Assembly (NCBI GenBank): GCA_018725205.1
Contig: QLUB01000013.1
Location: 1-22,520, forward strand
Direction: 5' to 3'
Length of the DNA: 22,520 bases
Source: a candidate division NPL-UPA2 bacterium
Lineage (GTDB): Bacteria > Bacillota > UBA994
The translations under genes and the position numbers were made by a program. The number at the start of each line of letters is the position of its first letter. Within the stretch, counting starts at the first letter, position 1. This document shows positions 1-7,548 of the stretch, in pieces. The notes beneath the pieces are model-generated. The model had not been told where the DNA came from. It did not search any database and saw only the letters and a list, made by a program, of their open reading frames with translations.

Positions 1-36
1 CCTTTTGTAACAGAGATCCGTCCCCTAGAACAAGCG

Positions 37-64
37 GTGAACAAAAAGAACCGTCCCCCGTGTT
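37..64. repeat. Heptad-type block upstream of the BtuF-like gene
   Basis: Four units in 7-bp steps: GTGAACA, AAAAGAA, CCGTCCC, CCGTGTT. GTGAACA and CCGTCCC also occur in the array at 20583-20744, so this looks like a short member of the same dispersed family. A second CCGTCCC lies at 18-24, out of register. Confidence 0.45.
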
Positions 65-90
65 TGGGAGCTAATTTAGGAGGAGAGTTA

Positions 91-990
91 ATGAGACGCA
101 TCGCTTTTGTTTCGCTCATAGTTGTGCTTGCTTTTGCCTTATCGGGTTGCGCCGTGCTGAACGTGCTGCAGCCGAGTATTGTCGTAACGGATGACTTAGG
201 GCGCGAGATCCGTTTGGAACGTGCGGCTAGGCGCATTGTTTCGCTGGCTCCAAGTAACACCGAAATGCTCTTCGCCCTCGGCATCGAGGACAAGGTAGTC
301 GGGGTGACAGACATCTGCGATTATCCGGCACAAGCTGCGACCAAAGAAAAAGTGGGGTCTTTTGGCACCCCTTCGGTGGAAAAAATAGTGAGCCTCAAGC
401 CTGATCTAGTCTTAGCAGCCAGTTTGCATAAGACTGTAGGTGAACAACTTACAGCGCTAGGCATTCCCGTGATCGTACTTAACGCCGAGAGCATCCAAGG
501 GGTACTAGACAACGCCGACCTACTTGGACGCGTTACTGGTGCGACAAGAGGTACCGCACAGCTTAAGCGGCAGATTAGCGCGGATCTTAATGCTGTGGAC
601 GAGCGTGTGAAGGCCCTGACCAATGAACAGCGCCCGTTGGTTTACTACGAGGTGTGGTCTAACCCCATCATGACCGCAGGACCAAACACCTTTCTGCATG
701 AACTGATCACCCGCGCGGGCGGCATCAACCTCGGCGCAACTGCCACCACGAACTGGCCGACGCTGTCCCTAGAGGAGCTTCTGTCGCGGCAGCCGCAGGT
801 CATGTTCTACGGGCACGCCACCGAGACGGTGGAGCAAATTAGGCAGCGTCCTGATTGGGGCAGCATCCCCGCCCTGCGCGACGGACGGGTGTATCTTGTG
901 GACGAAAACCTGATCCTGCGGCCGGGCCCGCGCATTGGACAAGCACTTCGGCTTCTCTCCGCGCAGTTACATCCTGACCTATGGCGGTAG
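91..990 (+). CDS. Cobalamin/siderophore ABC transporter substrate-binding lipoprotein (BtuF-like)
   Basis: Extracytoplasmic solute-binding lipoprotein that would deliver a corrinoid (or ferric siderophore) to the permease encoded next. The start is taken at the ATG at 91 because AGGAGGAG lies about 5 nt upstream; an in-frame start at 37 would translate repeat-derived sequence. The protein is 299 aa. It opens with a lipoprotein signal peptide (MRRIAF, hydrophobic stretch, lipobox LSGC), then a TroA/BtuF-type periplasmic-binding fold with RIVSLAPSNTEMLFALG near residues 48-64 and the 'CDYP' segment frequent in Firmicutes BtuF-like proteins. Its stop overlaps the permease start by 10 bp, so translation is probably coupled. 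The ligand is inferred from family resemblance: cobalamin is favoured, iron-siderophore or heme is possible. No riboswitch is visible in the 90 bases available upstream. Confidence 0.85.
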   Translation: MRRIAFVSLIVVLAFALSGCAVLNVLQPSIVVTDDLGREIRLERAARRIVSLAPSNTEMLFALGIEDKVVGVTDICDYPAQAATKEKVGSFGTPSVEKIVSLKPDLVLAASLHKTVGEQLTALGIPVIVLNAESIQGVLDNADLLGRVTGATRGTAQLKRQISADLNAVDERVKALTNEQRPLVYYEVWSNPIMTAGPNTFLHELITRAGGINLGATATTNWPTLSLEELLSRQPQVMFYGHATETVEQIRQRPDWGSIPALRDGRVYLVDENLILRPGPRIGQALRLLSAQLHPDLWR

Positions 991-2021
991 CAAAAAGACC
1001 TGCCGTAGTTCGCCATTGGTCGGTCAACGCCCTCTTGGGTCTGCTATTGGTGCTGGCTCTGTTCCTGAGTTTGCTGGTGGGAGCGGTGGACATTGCTCCC
1101 ACCCGCCTGCTTTACGCTCTGCAGGAATTAGTGACTGAGCCTACGAACACATGGTCAGTAGACGCCGTAATTGCTTGGCGGTTAAGATTGCCAAGAGCGC
1201 TGCTAGCTGCGGCGGTCGGCGCAGCCTTAGCCACAGCCGGAGCCATCATGCAGGGGCTATTGCAGAACAGTTTGGCCGACTCCTTTGTGCTCGGGGTGTC
1301 ATCGGGCGCAAGTCTCGGCGCCGCTATTGCCCTGTTGCTCGGGCTACGGTTCACGCTGTTCGGCCTCGGCGCAGTAACCCCGCTGGCGTTTATGGGGGCT
1401 ATGCTGGCGATGCTTGCTGTGCTCATCATTTCGCGACGGGTTGCAGGCCATTCAACCCTCGGACTGCTCCTTGCGGGGATCGCTATGAACAGCGCTTTGT
1501 CCGCCGTAGTCTCCTTCTTAGTGCTGTTAAGCCGTGAGCGCATTAACCCACTCATATTCTGGATGATGGGAGGCTTCGCGGGACGCGGTTGGAATCACTT
1601 CTGGTTGATGCTCCCCTACTTCTTGATCAGCTTCTTGTTTGCCTATAGCTATCATCGCTACCTCACGGCTATTAGCCTCGGTGATGCTACCGCGCATCAC
1701 TTGGGGGTAGATGTCGGCAGAGTACGTCTGCTCCTCCTCGCTACAGCCGCGCTGCTGACGGCGGCAGCGGTGTCCGTAAGCGGTATGATTGGCTTCGTGG
1801 GCCTCATGACGCCGCACTTCGCGCGCATGCTGGTGGGACAACACTACCGACGCCTCTTGCCTACGGCGGCTATGTGCGGCGCCGTTTTCCTCACTTTCGC
1901 CGACCTCTTAGCGCGCGTTGTTATGCGCCCACAGGAACTCCCGGTGGGGATTATCACCGCTTTATGCGGCGGACCCTTCTTCTTGTGGCTCTTATCGCGT
2001 CGGCGCCAGGAGGTGGCATGA
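981..2021 (+). CDS. FecCD/BtuC-family ABC transporter permease
   Basis: Integral membrane permease (346 aa) of a type II ABC importer, forming the channel for the ligand bound by the upstream lipoprotein. The sequence is strongly hydrophobic with about ten predicted membrane helices. It shows the family segments RLPRALLAAAVGAALATAG (about 70-88), 'GVSSGASLGA' and, near the C-terminus, 'GFVGLMTPHFARM', the cytoplasmic loop that docks with the ATPase. Length is normal for FecCD. The ATG at 981 overlaps the preceding gene and lacks an obvious Shine-Dalgarno sequence, which suggests translational coupling. The stop (TGA at 2019-2021) overlaps the ATPase start in an ATGA arrangement. Confidence 0.9.
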   Translation: MAVAKRPAVVRHWSVNALLGLLLVLALFLSLLVGAVDIAPTRLLYALQELVTEPTNTWSVDAVIAWRLRLPRALLAAAVGAALATAGAIMQGLLQNSLADSFVLGVSSGASLGAAIALLLGLRFTLFGLGAVTPLAFMGAMLAMLAVLIISRRVAGHSTLGLLLAGIAMNSALSAVVSFLVLLSRERINPLIFWMMGGFAGRGWNHFWLMLPYFLISFLFAYSYHRYLTAISLGDATAHHLGVDVGRVRLLLLATAALLTAAAVSVSGMIGFVGLMTPHFARMLVGQHYRRLLPTAAMCGAVFLTFADLLARVVMRPQELPVGIITALCGGPFFLWLLSRRRQEVA

Positions 2022-2851
2022 TGCCTGCCCTGAGTGTAGAGAATGTGTCGTTTCGCTTTACTCAGCCTGTGCTGCGCGGTGTGAGTGCGGACTTTGAGCA
2101 GGGCACTTTTTCGGGCATCCTAGGTGCAAACGGCGTAGGCAAATCAACCCTCGTTAAGCTAATCAGCCGTTGGTTGCCCATGCAAGATGGCTCCATCCGC
2201 ATCCACAACCGCCCGCTCGAGGCCTTTAGTCAGCGCGAGCTAGCCCGCCATATCGCTGTCGTTCCCCAAGAGCATGCGCATCTCACGGAGCTGACTGTGC
2301 GGGAAATAGTAGAGCTTGGGCGCATACCGCACCAAGGGCTACTAGCCCCCCCTACTGCGGCTGACCAAAGCGCAGTGGATAGTGCCCTTACGCAAACAGG
2401 GCTGCTAGGACTGGCCGAGCGTAGTTTCAGCACGCTTAGCGGCGGCGAGCGGCAGCGCGTGCGCGTAGCTATGGCCCTAGCCCAGGCGGCAGAAATATTA
2501 ATCCTCGATGAGCCTACCACTCACCTCGACATCAGATACCAGGTAGAGTTATTGACGCTACTTGCCGAACTGGTAACTAAGGGCTACACAGTGATAGCCG
2601 TGCTACACGACATTAACCTGGCGGCACTCTTCTGCGATCACCTAGTACTTCTCGCTGACGGTCGCGTGCTCCGGGCAGGCCCGCCAGCCGAGGTAATCAC
2701 TCGCGAGACCATCTTGGAAGCGTATCAGTGTGAGACATACTTGCTGTTACACCCCACGGTGAACGTACCCCAGATTGCGCTGACGCGCAATGGTAGATAC
2801 CGCGCTGACGCGCAATCGGAAGCAGCAAATTCCCGGGAGGGCTGTGTGTGA
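2018..2851 (+). CDS. ABC transporter ATP-binding protein (BtuD/FecE-like)
   Basis: ATPase powering the importer of the two preceding genes (277 aa). All nucleotide-binding motifs are present: Walker A GANGVGKST (36-44), Q-loop Q84, signature LSGGERQ (140-146), Walker B ILILDEP (160-166) and H-loop His197. The start may be either of two adjacent ATGs at 2018 and 2021; AGGAGG at 2008-2013 is 4 or 7 nt away, so 2021 is at least as likely. The C-terminal tail (about 250-277) is weakly conserved and is encoded over a 15-bp direct duplication. The gene ends in a 4-bp overlap (GTGA) with the flavoprotein gene. Confidence 0.92.
   Translation: MMPALSVENVSFRFTQPVLRGVSADFEQGTFSGILGANGVGKSTLVKLISRWLPMQDGSIRIHNRPLEAFSQRELARHIAVVPQEHAHLTELTVREIVELGRIPHQGLLAPPTAADQSAVDSALTQTGLLGLAERSFSTLSGGERQRVRVAMALAQAAEILILDEPTTHLDIRYQVELLTLLAELVTKGYTVIAVLHDINLAALFCDHLVLLADGRVLRAGPPAEVITRETILEAYQCETYLLLHPTVNVPQIALTRNGRYRADAQSEAANSREGCV
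2777..2816. repeat. 15-bp direct duplication at the 3' end of the ATPase gene
   Basis: GCGCTGACGCGCAAT occurs at 2777-2791 and again at 2802-2816, 25 bp apart. The offset is not a multiple of three, so the two copies are read in different frames (ALTRN versus ADAQS). It lies in the non-conserved C-terminal tail of the ATPase and looks like a small local duplication. Confidence 0.7.
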
Positions 2852-4062
2852 TTGATGTCCTGGTTGTAGGCGGCGGAGCGGCGGGCTTGTCTGCTGCGAT
2901 TGCTGCCGGACGTGCGGGCGCAAAGGTTGTGGTGCTAGAGAAGCGAGATCGCCTCGGCAAAAAGATTCTCGCCAGCGGCAACGGCCGCTGTAATCTCAGT
3001 AACTTGAGCCTTTCTCCAGCGCACTACATCGGTCACGACTTAGAGCTCCTCAGTCCGCTACTGGAGAAGTTCTCTGTAAGACATGCCTATGCCTATTGGC
3101 AAGAACTGGGGCTAGAACTCACCACCGAGGACGGTCGCGTCTATCCCCGCACGATGCAGGCCAAGAGCGTCTTAGAGGTGCTGTCGCATGAGCTGACACG
3201 CCTTAACGTAGACATAACGCTCAGTGCGCCTGTCACCTCCATCAAAGCGCTAGACGGCCGAACCCTAGAAATTATGAGTCTGAAACAGAACCCATTGCGA
3301 GCTCGCTCCGTTGTCTTAGCTACCGGCGGTAAAGCTGCACCGCAGCTCGGCTGCAGCGGTGACGGGTATACGTTAGCTGCCGGGTTCGGGCATACGGTTG
3401 TAGCTCCGGCACCGGCACTGGTCGGTCTGCGCCTGGCCAGTCCCTACCTTAAGTTGCTTTCGGGTCTACGCCTGCAGGCGCGAGTGTCCATACCCGAACT
3501 GGCGCGAGAAGAAGCGGGAGAGGTCCTCTTTACTGACTACGGCATCTCTGGAATCCCGGTGTTTGACTTAACCGCGTATATCGGGCATGGAAAATCATTG
3601 ACGTTGCACCTTTGTCTTGCAGAGCAAACGTGCCTTGCGGACCTACTTGCCTTCCTAGAAGCTCGGCTGGAACTCCTTGCCCACAAAACTATGCACGACG
3701 CTCTCCAGGGCTATGTTCCCACGCATCTCATAACGCCTCTCTTGCGCGAGGCAGGCCTACCTCCCGACCTACCCGCACACAAGGCGCCAGGTCACCCTCT
3801 AATCCGACTTGCATCACTCCTATGGGACTGGACATTCCCTATCCTTGGACTTAACACATGGGAGCAAGCGCAGACCACGTGGGGCGGTGTGCCGCTAGGC
3901 GAGGTGGAAGTTCCATCCCTTCGGTCAAAAAAGCACCCCGGCCTATTATTAGCCGGGGAGCTGCTGGATGTGCATGGCAGATGCGGCGGCTACAATCTCC
4001 ACTGGGCCTTTGCCAGCGGCAATGCAGCCGGGGAAAGCGCGGCTCTTTCGGCTCAGCACTAG
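2848..4062 (+). CDS. NAD(P)/FAD-dependent oxidoreductase, HI0933/BaiN family
   Basis: Flavoprotein of 404 aa with an N-terminal dinucleotide-binding fold: GGGAAG at 8-13 and the acidic residue E31 at the end of the second strand. It carries the HI0933-family signature GNGRCNLSN (44-52), an inner ATGGKAAPQLG segment (about 159-169) and a C-terminal FAD-closing segment (LLLAGELLDVHGRCGGYN). The family contains poorly characterised proteins including BaiN of bile-acid dehydroxylating clostridia; the substrate here is unknown. The GTG start at 2848 has GGGAGG at 2835-2840 and overlaps the ATPase stop by 4 bp, placing it in the transporter operon. Its stop is shared with the convergent lipid kinase gene in the tetranucleotide CTAG. 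Confidence 0.88.
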   Translation: MIDVLVVGGGAAGLSAAIAAGRAGAKVVVLEKRDRLGKKILASGNGRCNLSNLSLSPAHYIGHDLELLSPLLEKFSVRHAYAYWQELGLELTTEDGRVYPRTMQAKSVLEVLSHELTRLNVDITLSAPVTSIKALDGRTLEIMSLKQNPLRARSVVLATGGKAAPQLGCSGDGYTLAAGFGHTVVAPAPALVGLRLASPYLKLLSGLRLQARVSIPELAREEAGEVLFTDYGISGIPVFDLTAYIGHGKSLTLHLCLAEQTCLADLLAFLEARLELLAHKTMHDALQGYVPTHLITPLLREAGLPPDLPAHKAPGHPLIRLASLLWDWTFPILGLNTWEQAQTTWGGVPLGEVEVPSLRSKKHPGLLLAGELLDVHGRCGGYNLHWAFASGNAAGESAALSAQH

Positions 4063-4952
4063 TTGGACACGAATCGTCCTCCGCTTGGGGCTAATACCTT
4101 AATGCCCCCCGGCACGATGCGGGCATCTACGGGAGTGCTCCCGTACACGTTGCCGTCAAACATCTTTGTCATGCTGCGCGCGGCAGAAATCTTGACATTT
4201 CTGCAGGTAAAAAACTCCACAGCGGGGTGTCCAACATGTCTGCCCGAGTATACCTTTGGCAAGAGTGCAAGCAGGTCAAGCCTGCTAAGTTCGTTGACGA
4301 GACACACATGCAACAGACCGTCATTGAGTTTCGCGTCGGGGGTTACATACATCCCACCGCCCGTCCAGCAGGAATTCATAATAAACACCGCCACCGTCTT
4401 GCGGCGCACCTTTTTGCCGTCAAGCTCAATCTCCATTTCCTCCGGCGTAAGCGCATGTATCACCTTGACTACTGCTGCGGCGATGGCCAGCGGCCCGCGC
4501 AGGAAGTCTTTGTACTTGTTGACGTGAATCATAACCTCCGACGTAAAGCCAAGACCTAGAATCACGCCAAAGGCGGCGTCAGTGTCAACGCCATAGTCTA
4601 TGGTGCGCGTAGGGGCACTCGCCAGAGCACCCACAACAGCGCTAATATCCAGTGGTATGTTAAGGCCCCGCGCCAAGTCGTTCCCCGTCCCGGTAGGAAC
4701 AACCGCTAGAGTCGCAGCCGAACCTATTAGGCCATTGATCACCTCGTGGGCCGTACCATCGCCCCCCATTGCACCGACGACTTCCGCCCCGCTTTGCGCC
4801 AATTCCCGCGCCAGCTCTGTGGCGTGGCGCGGTGCCTTAGTTAAGTAGAGTTTGTAGGGAATATTTCTGGCCTGCAGTGCGCTTTCCATCAGCGGAAGCG
4901 CTTTTTGCGTGCGACCACGCCCGGCAATTGGGTTAACGATGATATGCCACAC
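4059..4952 (-). CDS. Diacylglycerol kinase-family lipid kinase (DagK/YegS-like)
   Basis: Predicted cytoplasmic lipid kinase of 297 aa that would phosphorylate diacylglycerol or a related lipid. N-terminal catalytic domain: IIVNPIAGRG (4-13), nucleotide-binding GGDGT (63-67) and PTGTGND (86-92). C-terminal beta domain: GGGMYVTPDA (198-207) followed by NDGLL. The GTG at 4952 is chosen because AAGGGGG lies 7 nt upstream; an in-frame TTG at 4997 would run into the preceding gene without a clear ribosome site. Oddity: the 'DGE' motif near the C-terminus, whose Glu is regarded as catalytic in DgkB/YegS relatives, reads DGN (Asn268). Last gene of the long minus-strand operon, 22 nt after the NusG-II gene; its stop overlaps that of the convergent flavoprotein gene. 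Confidence 0.88.
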   Translation of the reverse strand: MWHIIVNPIAGRGRTQKALPLMESALQARNIPYKLYLTKAPRHATELARELAQSGAEVVGAMGGDGTAHEVINGLIGSAATLAVVPTGTGNDLARGLNIPLDISAVVGALASAPTRTIDYGVDTDAAFGVILGLGFTSEVMIHVNKYKDFLRGPLAIAAAVVKVIHALTPEEMEIELDGKKVRRKTVAVFIMNSCWTGGGMYVTPDAKLNDGLLHVCLVNELSRLDLLALLPKVYSGRHVGHPAVEFFTCRNVKISAARSMTKMFDGNVYGSTPVDARIVPGGIKVLAPSGGRFVSN

Positions 4953-4959
4953 TTCTTTG

Positions 4960-4966
4960 CCCCCTT
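4960..4966 (-). promoter_or_regulatory. Ribosome binding site deciding the lipid kinase start
   Basis: AAGGGGG on the minus strand, 7 nt before the GTG at 4952. It supports this start over the upstream in-frame TTG at 4997, which lies inside the preceding gene. Confidence 0.6.
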
Positions 4967-4974
4967 GTTGCTCG

Positions 4975-5334
4975 CTAGTCGCGAACACTCTCTTCAACGC
5001 GGATCACTACACGGTTAGGCAAGCACACAATAACTTCACCTGGGCGGCTCTTTCTCCCCATACCAATGCACACTTTGTCCGGGCAGTCTGCTTCCACAAC
5101 ACGAATCGATTCGCCGTCCACCTCAATCAAAAGCTCTCCACGTGTGCCCCGCACAGTAAAACGACGTGCTGTCTCACCCGGGCGAAGCTGTACGCGTTGC
5201 ACTTCCCGATTATTCACTTCGATGATTGCCAGCCCGCCGGGTCCTACAGCAAAATGGCGATAAGCAACCCAAGCCCCCATCAGCAGCGCCACTGCAATTA
5301 CAAACAGGAGAATCTTCTTGTCTAGCGGGGTCAA
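4975..5334 (-). CDS. NusG domain II-containing membrane-anchored protein
   Basis: Small protein (119 aa) with one N-terminal membrane segment (about residues 8-25, after DKK) and an extracytoplasmic NusG-domain-II-like beta domain. The family hallmark is visible: DCPDKVC (83-89) and IVCLPN (102-107), giving three conserved cysteines (84, 89, 104). It is not a transcription factor. Relatives are often found beside FMN-binding, ApbE, Rnf or flavin-transport genes, and I recall one (EetA) in the Listeria extracellular electron transfer locus; its exact role is unclear. Start is TTG at 5334 with an AGGTGAG ribosome site a few nt upstream. It follows the last antiporter gene by 18 nt and precedes the lipid kinase by 22 nt, so it is probably cotranscribed with both. 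Confidence 0.85.
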   Translation of the reverse strand: MTPLDKKILLFVIAVALLMGAWVAYRHFAVGPGGLAIIEVNNREVQRVQLRPGETARRFTVRGTRGELLIEVDGESIRVVEADCPDKVCIGMGRKSRPGEVIVCLPNRVVIRVEESVRD

Positions 5335-5352
5335 AGTCTCACCTCACATCCC

Positions 5353-7533
5353 TTATCTTAGCACCCTGATTCCCACGGCGTATAGCACAACGAGTACCAC
5401 AAACATCACAGCTGCCACAACCAGCGACCCTAGTGTGACGTTTTGCGGATTCCAAACCTCTGGTTGCTGCTCCGTTGCATGGTTATCGCTCGCCGCTTCA
5501 TTCCTCAGTCTGCGCGTTGTGTCTACTGCCGCCTGACCAACACGTGTATATACGGCGGTTATCTCGCCCTCAACGCTAGCCGCGCCTGTGGGCAAAGTGG
5601 CTACTTGGTGACCGACGCGGGCATAGGCCTCCTCTATCCCGTGTTCAAGCCCGCGCGCTTGTTCAACTACTAGGGTTGTCGTGCGCTGAGATGCCTCGTA
5701 GCCTTCGTCGAGCATGTCATCTAATTTCCGAACCCTACGCAGTACACTATGCGACACACTGCCACTGCGGTCGTACAGGTCGCATATGCCGCCCTCCACA
5801 CGCGTGACGTAACGGCAGCAGAACCTAAGGAAGCCTTGGGTTACAGGACGGTAGATTAACGCCTCCACCGACAACCACCAGGGCACCGTTCCTGCGCCAA
5901 ACTTGAAGTGGCGCGCCGCAAAGAATATCAGCACCCCTATGGCGACAGGCACAGCTACCGCCGTATAGGAACTCACCGTCCACAGTTTGACGGTGGCTAG
6001 CTGCTCCGTCATTACGCCAAAATTAACTACCGTGCCGGCTGCGCTCCTCGACATAAGGCCCATCATCCGTTCCGGGAACAACCCTACCGCCACGATACTC
6101 GCGGCAACCAAGCCAAGTACGGCGGGAATGGTGACCCCCTCCTTGGCCCCGGACACCGGCTGTCCGCGATATTTACCTAAGAACACCCCATAATAAAGCT
6201 TAATCAAATACGCCGCAGTCAAAGCTGAACCTAGGATAAACAGCGGGGCTATCCAAGTTAGAACTTGCTCGCCGTGATACGCCGCAGCTTTTTCTATCCC
6301 ATATTGAACGAGCTTCTTACTGCCAAACCCGCTTAGCCCGGGTACTCCGATTACGGCTAATGTGGCAACTAGCGTCGTCAATGCTGTAAAGGGCAGCACC
6401 TTGGCCATGCCACCTAGCTTGCCGAGGTCTAGCGACTGGGTACGCATATACACGCTACCCATCATCAAAAATAGCCCCGCCTTAAAGACGGCGTGGTTAA
6501 AGGCGTGAAACACAGCAGCGGTGTACGGCAGGCCGCCCTTAGCGCCTAAATATGCTGCACAGCCAACGGCCAACATCACATAGCCCATCTGGCTGATGCT
6601 TGAGTAGGCCAAGAGACGCTTGACGTTTTTTTGTAGTAAAGCCATAACCGCACCGCACAGGATGGTCAGCAACGCTACCCAAATGAGCGCAAAACCGATG
6701 TTCATCGGTATCGCGGCGATGCTCTTGCTAGGCAGTGGTGAAGACAGTGTAACAGTGAGCACGCTGAGTATGCCGTAAAAGCCGGTCTTCCCCATTACAC
6801 CCGACAAGAGAGCCGTGGCCGGGGCTGGGGCTACAGGATAGGTGTGCGGTATCCACACGTGTAACGGCACCAAACCCGCCTTTACCCCAAATCCAATCAA
6901 AAATACTAGTGCCACCACATAGGGGCTAATCGCTCCGCCCTGCAGCATGTCAAGCGCAGGTACAATATCCGCAGTGCCGGTCGACCACACCAGCATAAGA
7001 ATGCCTAACAGCAGCACCAGTCCGCCGGCCACTCCCATGTAAAGGTAGCTGTCGCCTGCCCGCATAGCCTCGTCATCCTCATCGTGAATGACGAGTGGAT
7101 AGGCAGCAAAGGTCATGATTTCGAAGAACAGGAACAGCGTAAAGTAGTCTCCCGCCAGAAAAACGCCTAAGCAACCACTGAGGCTGACCAGCAGAAAGCT
7201 CGAAAAGCGCGTCTGCGAATGGCTGTGCCGCATGTAGCTGATAGCGTAGATAGTGATTAACGCCCAAAGCCCGGCTGAGAGCAAAGCAAAAAGGATACCT
7301 AGATTTGTCGGGCGAAAGCTGAGTCCGTAATCTACTAGATGAAAAAAAACCAGTTGTAAGCGATGCTCAGGATTTAAGAGATAGATTGCGGCCGTCCCAG
7401 CAAACGTAAGGAGCACTGTGCCGACCACCAGTGCATCCTGAACTCGCTTACGAGCGCGGGAGAGGAACACGAGGCCGGCACCAAAGAGCGGCAAGAGAAT
7501 AGGTAAGAGCAACAACAGATCAAGCGAATACAC
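5353..7533 (-). CDS. Large MrpD/NuoL-like proton antiporter subunit with C-terminal extension (D'')
   Basis: Third and largest antiporter-like subunit (726 aa) of the Mrp complex. It has the proton-antiporter core: Glu138 in LFFEIM, Lys218 in GFGVKAGLVPLHVW, KNVKRLLAYSS (302-312), Lys351 in NHAVFKAG and GFGSKK (403-407). After the core and a membrane segment near 522-540 comes about 160 polar, helix-prone residues (545-700) containing a weak internal repeat (AYARVGHQVA at 636-645 and VYTRVGQAAV at 661-670). A final membrane helix lies at about 702-724. This resembles the lateral helix plus last transmembrane helix of NuoL, but the sequence is not recognisably NuoL there. GTG start at 7533 with GGGGAGGG upstream, 15 nt after the preceding stop. 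Typical MrpD proteins are about 490 aa. Confidence 0.88.
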   Translation of the reverse strand: MYSLDLLLLLPILLPLFGAGLVFLSRARKRVQDALVVGTVLLTFAGTAAIYLLNPEHRLQLVFFHLVDYGLSFRPTNLGILFALLSAGLWALITIYAISYMRHSHSQTRFSSFLLVSLSGCLGVFLAGDYFTLFLFFEIMTFAAYPLVIHDEDDEAMRAGDSYLYMGVAGGLVLLLGILMLVWSTGTADIVPALDMLQGGAISPYVVALVFLIGFGVKAGLVPLHVWIPHTYPVAPAPATALLSGVMGKTGFYGILSVLTVTLSSPLPSKSIAAIPMNIGFALIWVALLTILCGAVMALLQKNVKRLLAYSSISQMGYVMLAVGCAAYLGAKGGLPYTAAVFHAFNHAVFKAGLFLMMGSVYMRTQSLDLGKLGGMAKVLPFTALTTLVATLAVIGVPGLSGFGSKKLVQYGIEKAAAYHGEQVLTWIAPLFILGSALTAAYLIKLYYGVFLGKYRGQPVSGAKEGVTIPAVLGLVAASIVAVGLFPERMMGLMSRSAAGTVVNFGVMTEQLATVKLWTVSSYTAVAVPVAIGVLIFFAARHFKFGAGTVPWWLSVEALIYRPVTQGFLRFCCRYVTRVEGGICDLYDRSGSVSHSVLRRVRKLDDMLDEGYEASQRTTTLVVEQARGLEHGIEEAYARVGHQVATLPTGAASVEGEITAVYTRVGQAAVDTTRRLRNEAASDNHATEQQPEVWNPQNVTLGSLVVAAVMFVVLVVLYAVGIRVLR

Positions 7534-7548
7534 AATTATCGCCCTCCC

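Noticed and set aside
37..90. Extended N-terminus of the BtuF-like protein
   Set aside because: The region encodes repeat-type sequence, and the lipoprotein signal with its AGGAGG site begins at 91.
4063..4527. Plus-strand ORF of 154 codons following the flavoprotein
   Set aside because: It is antisense to the lipid kinase, whose motifs are clear; no ribosome site or domain is visible.
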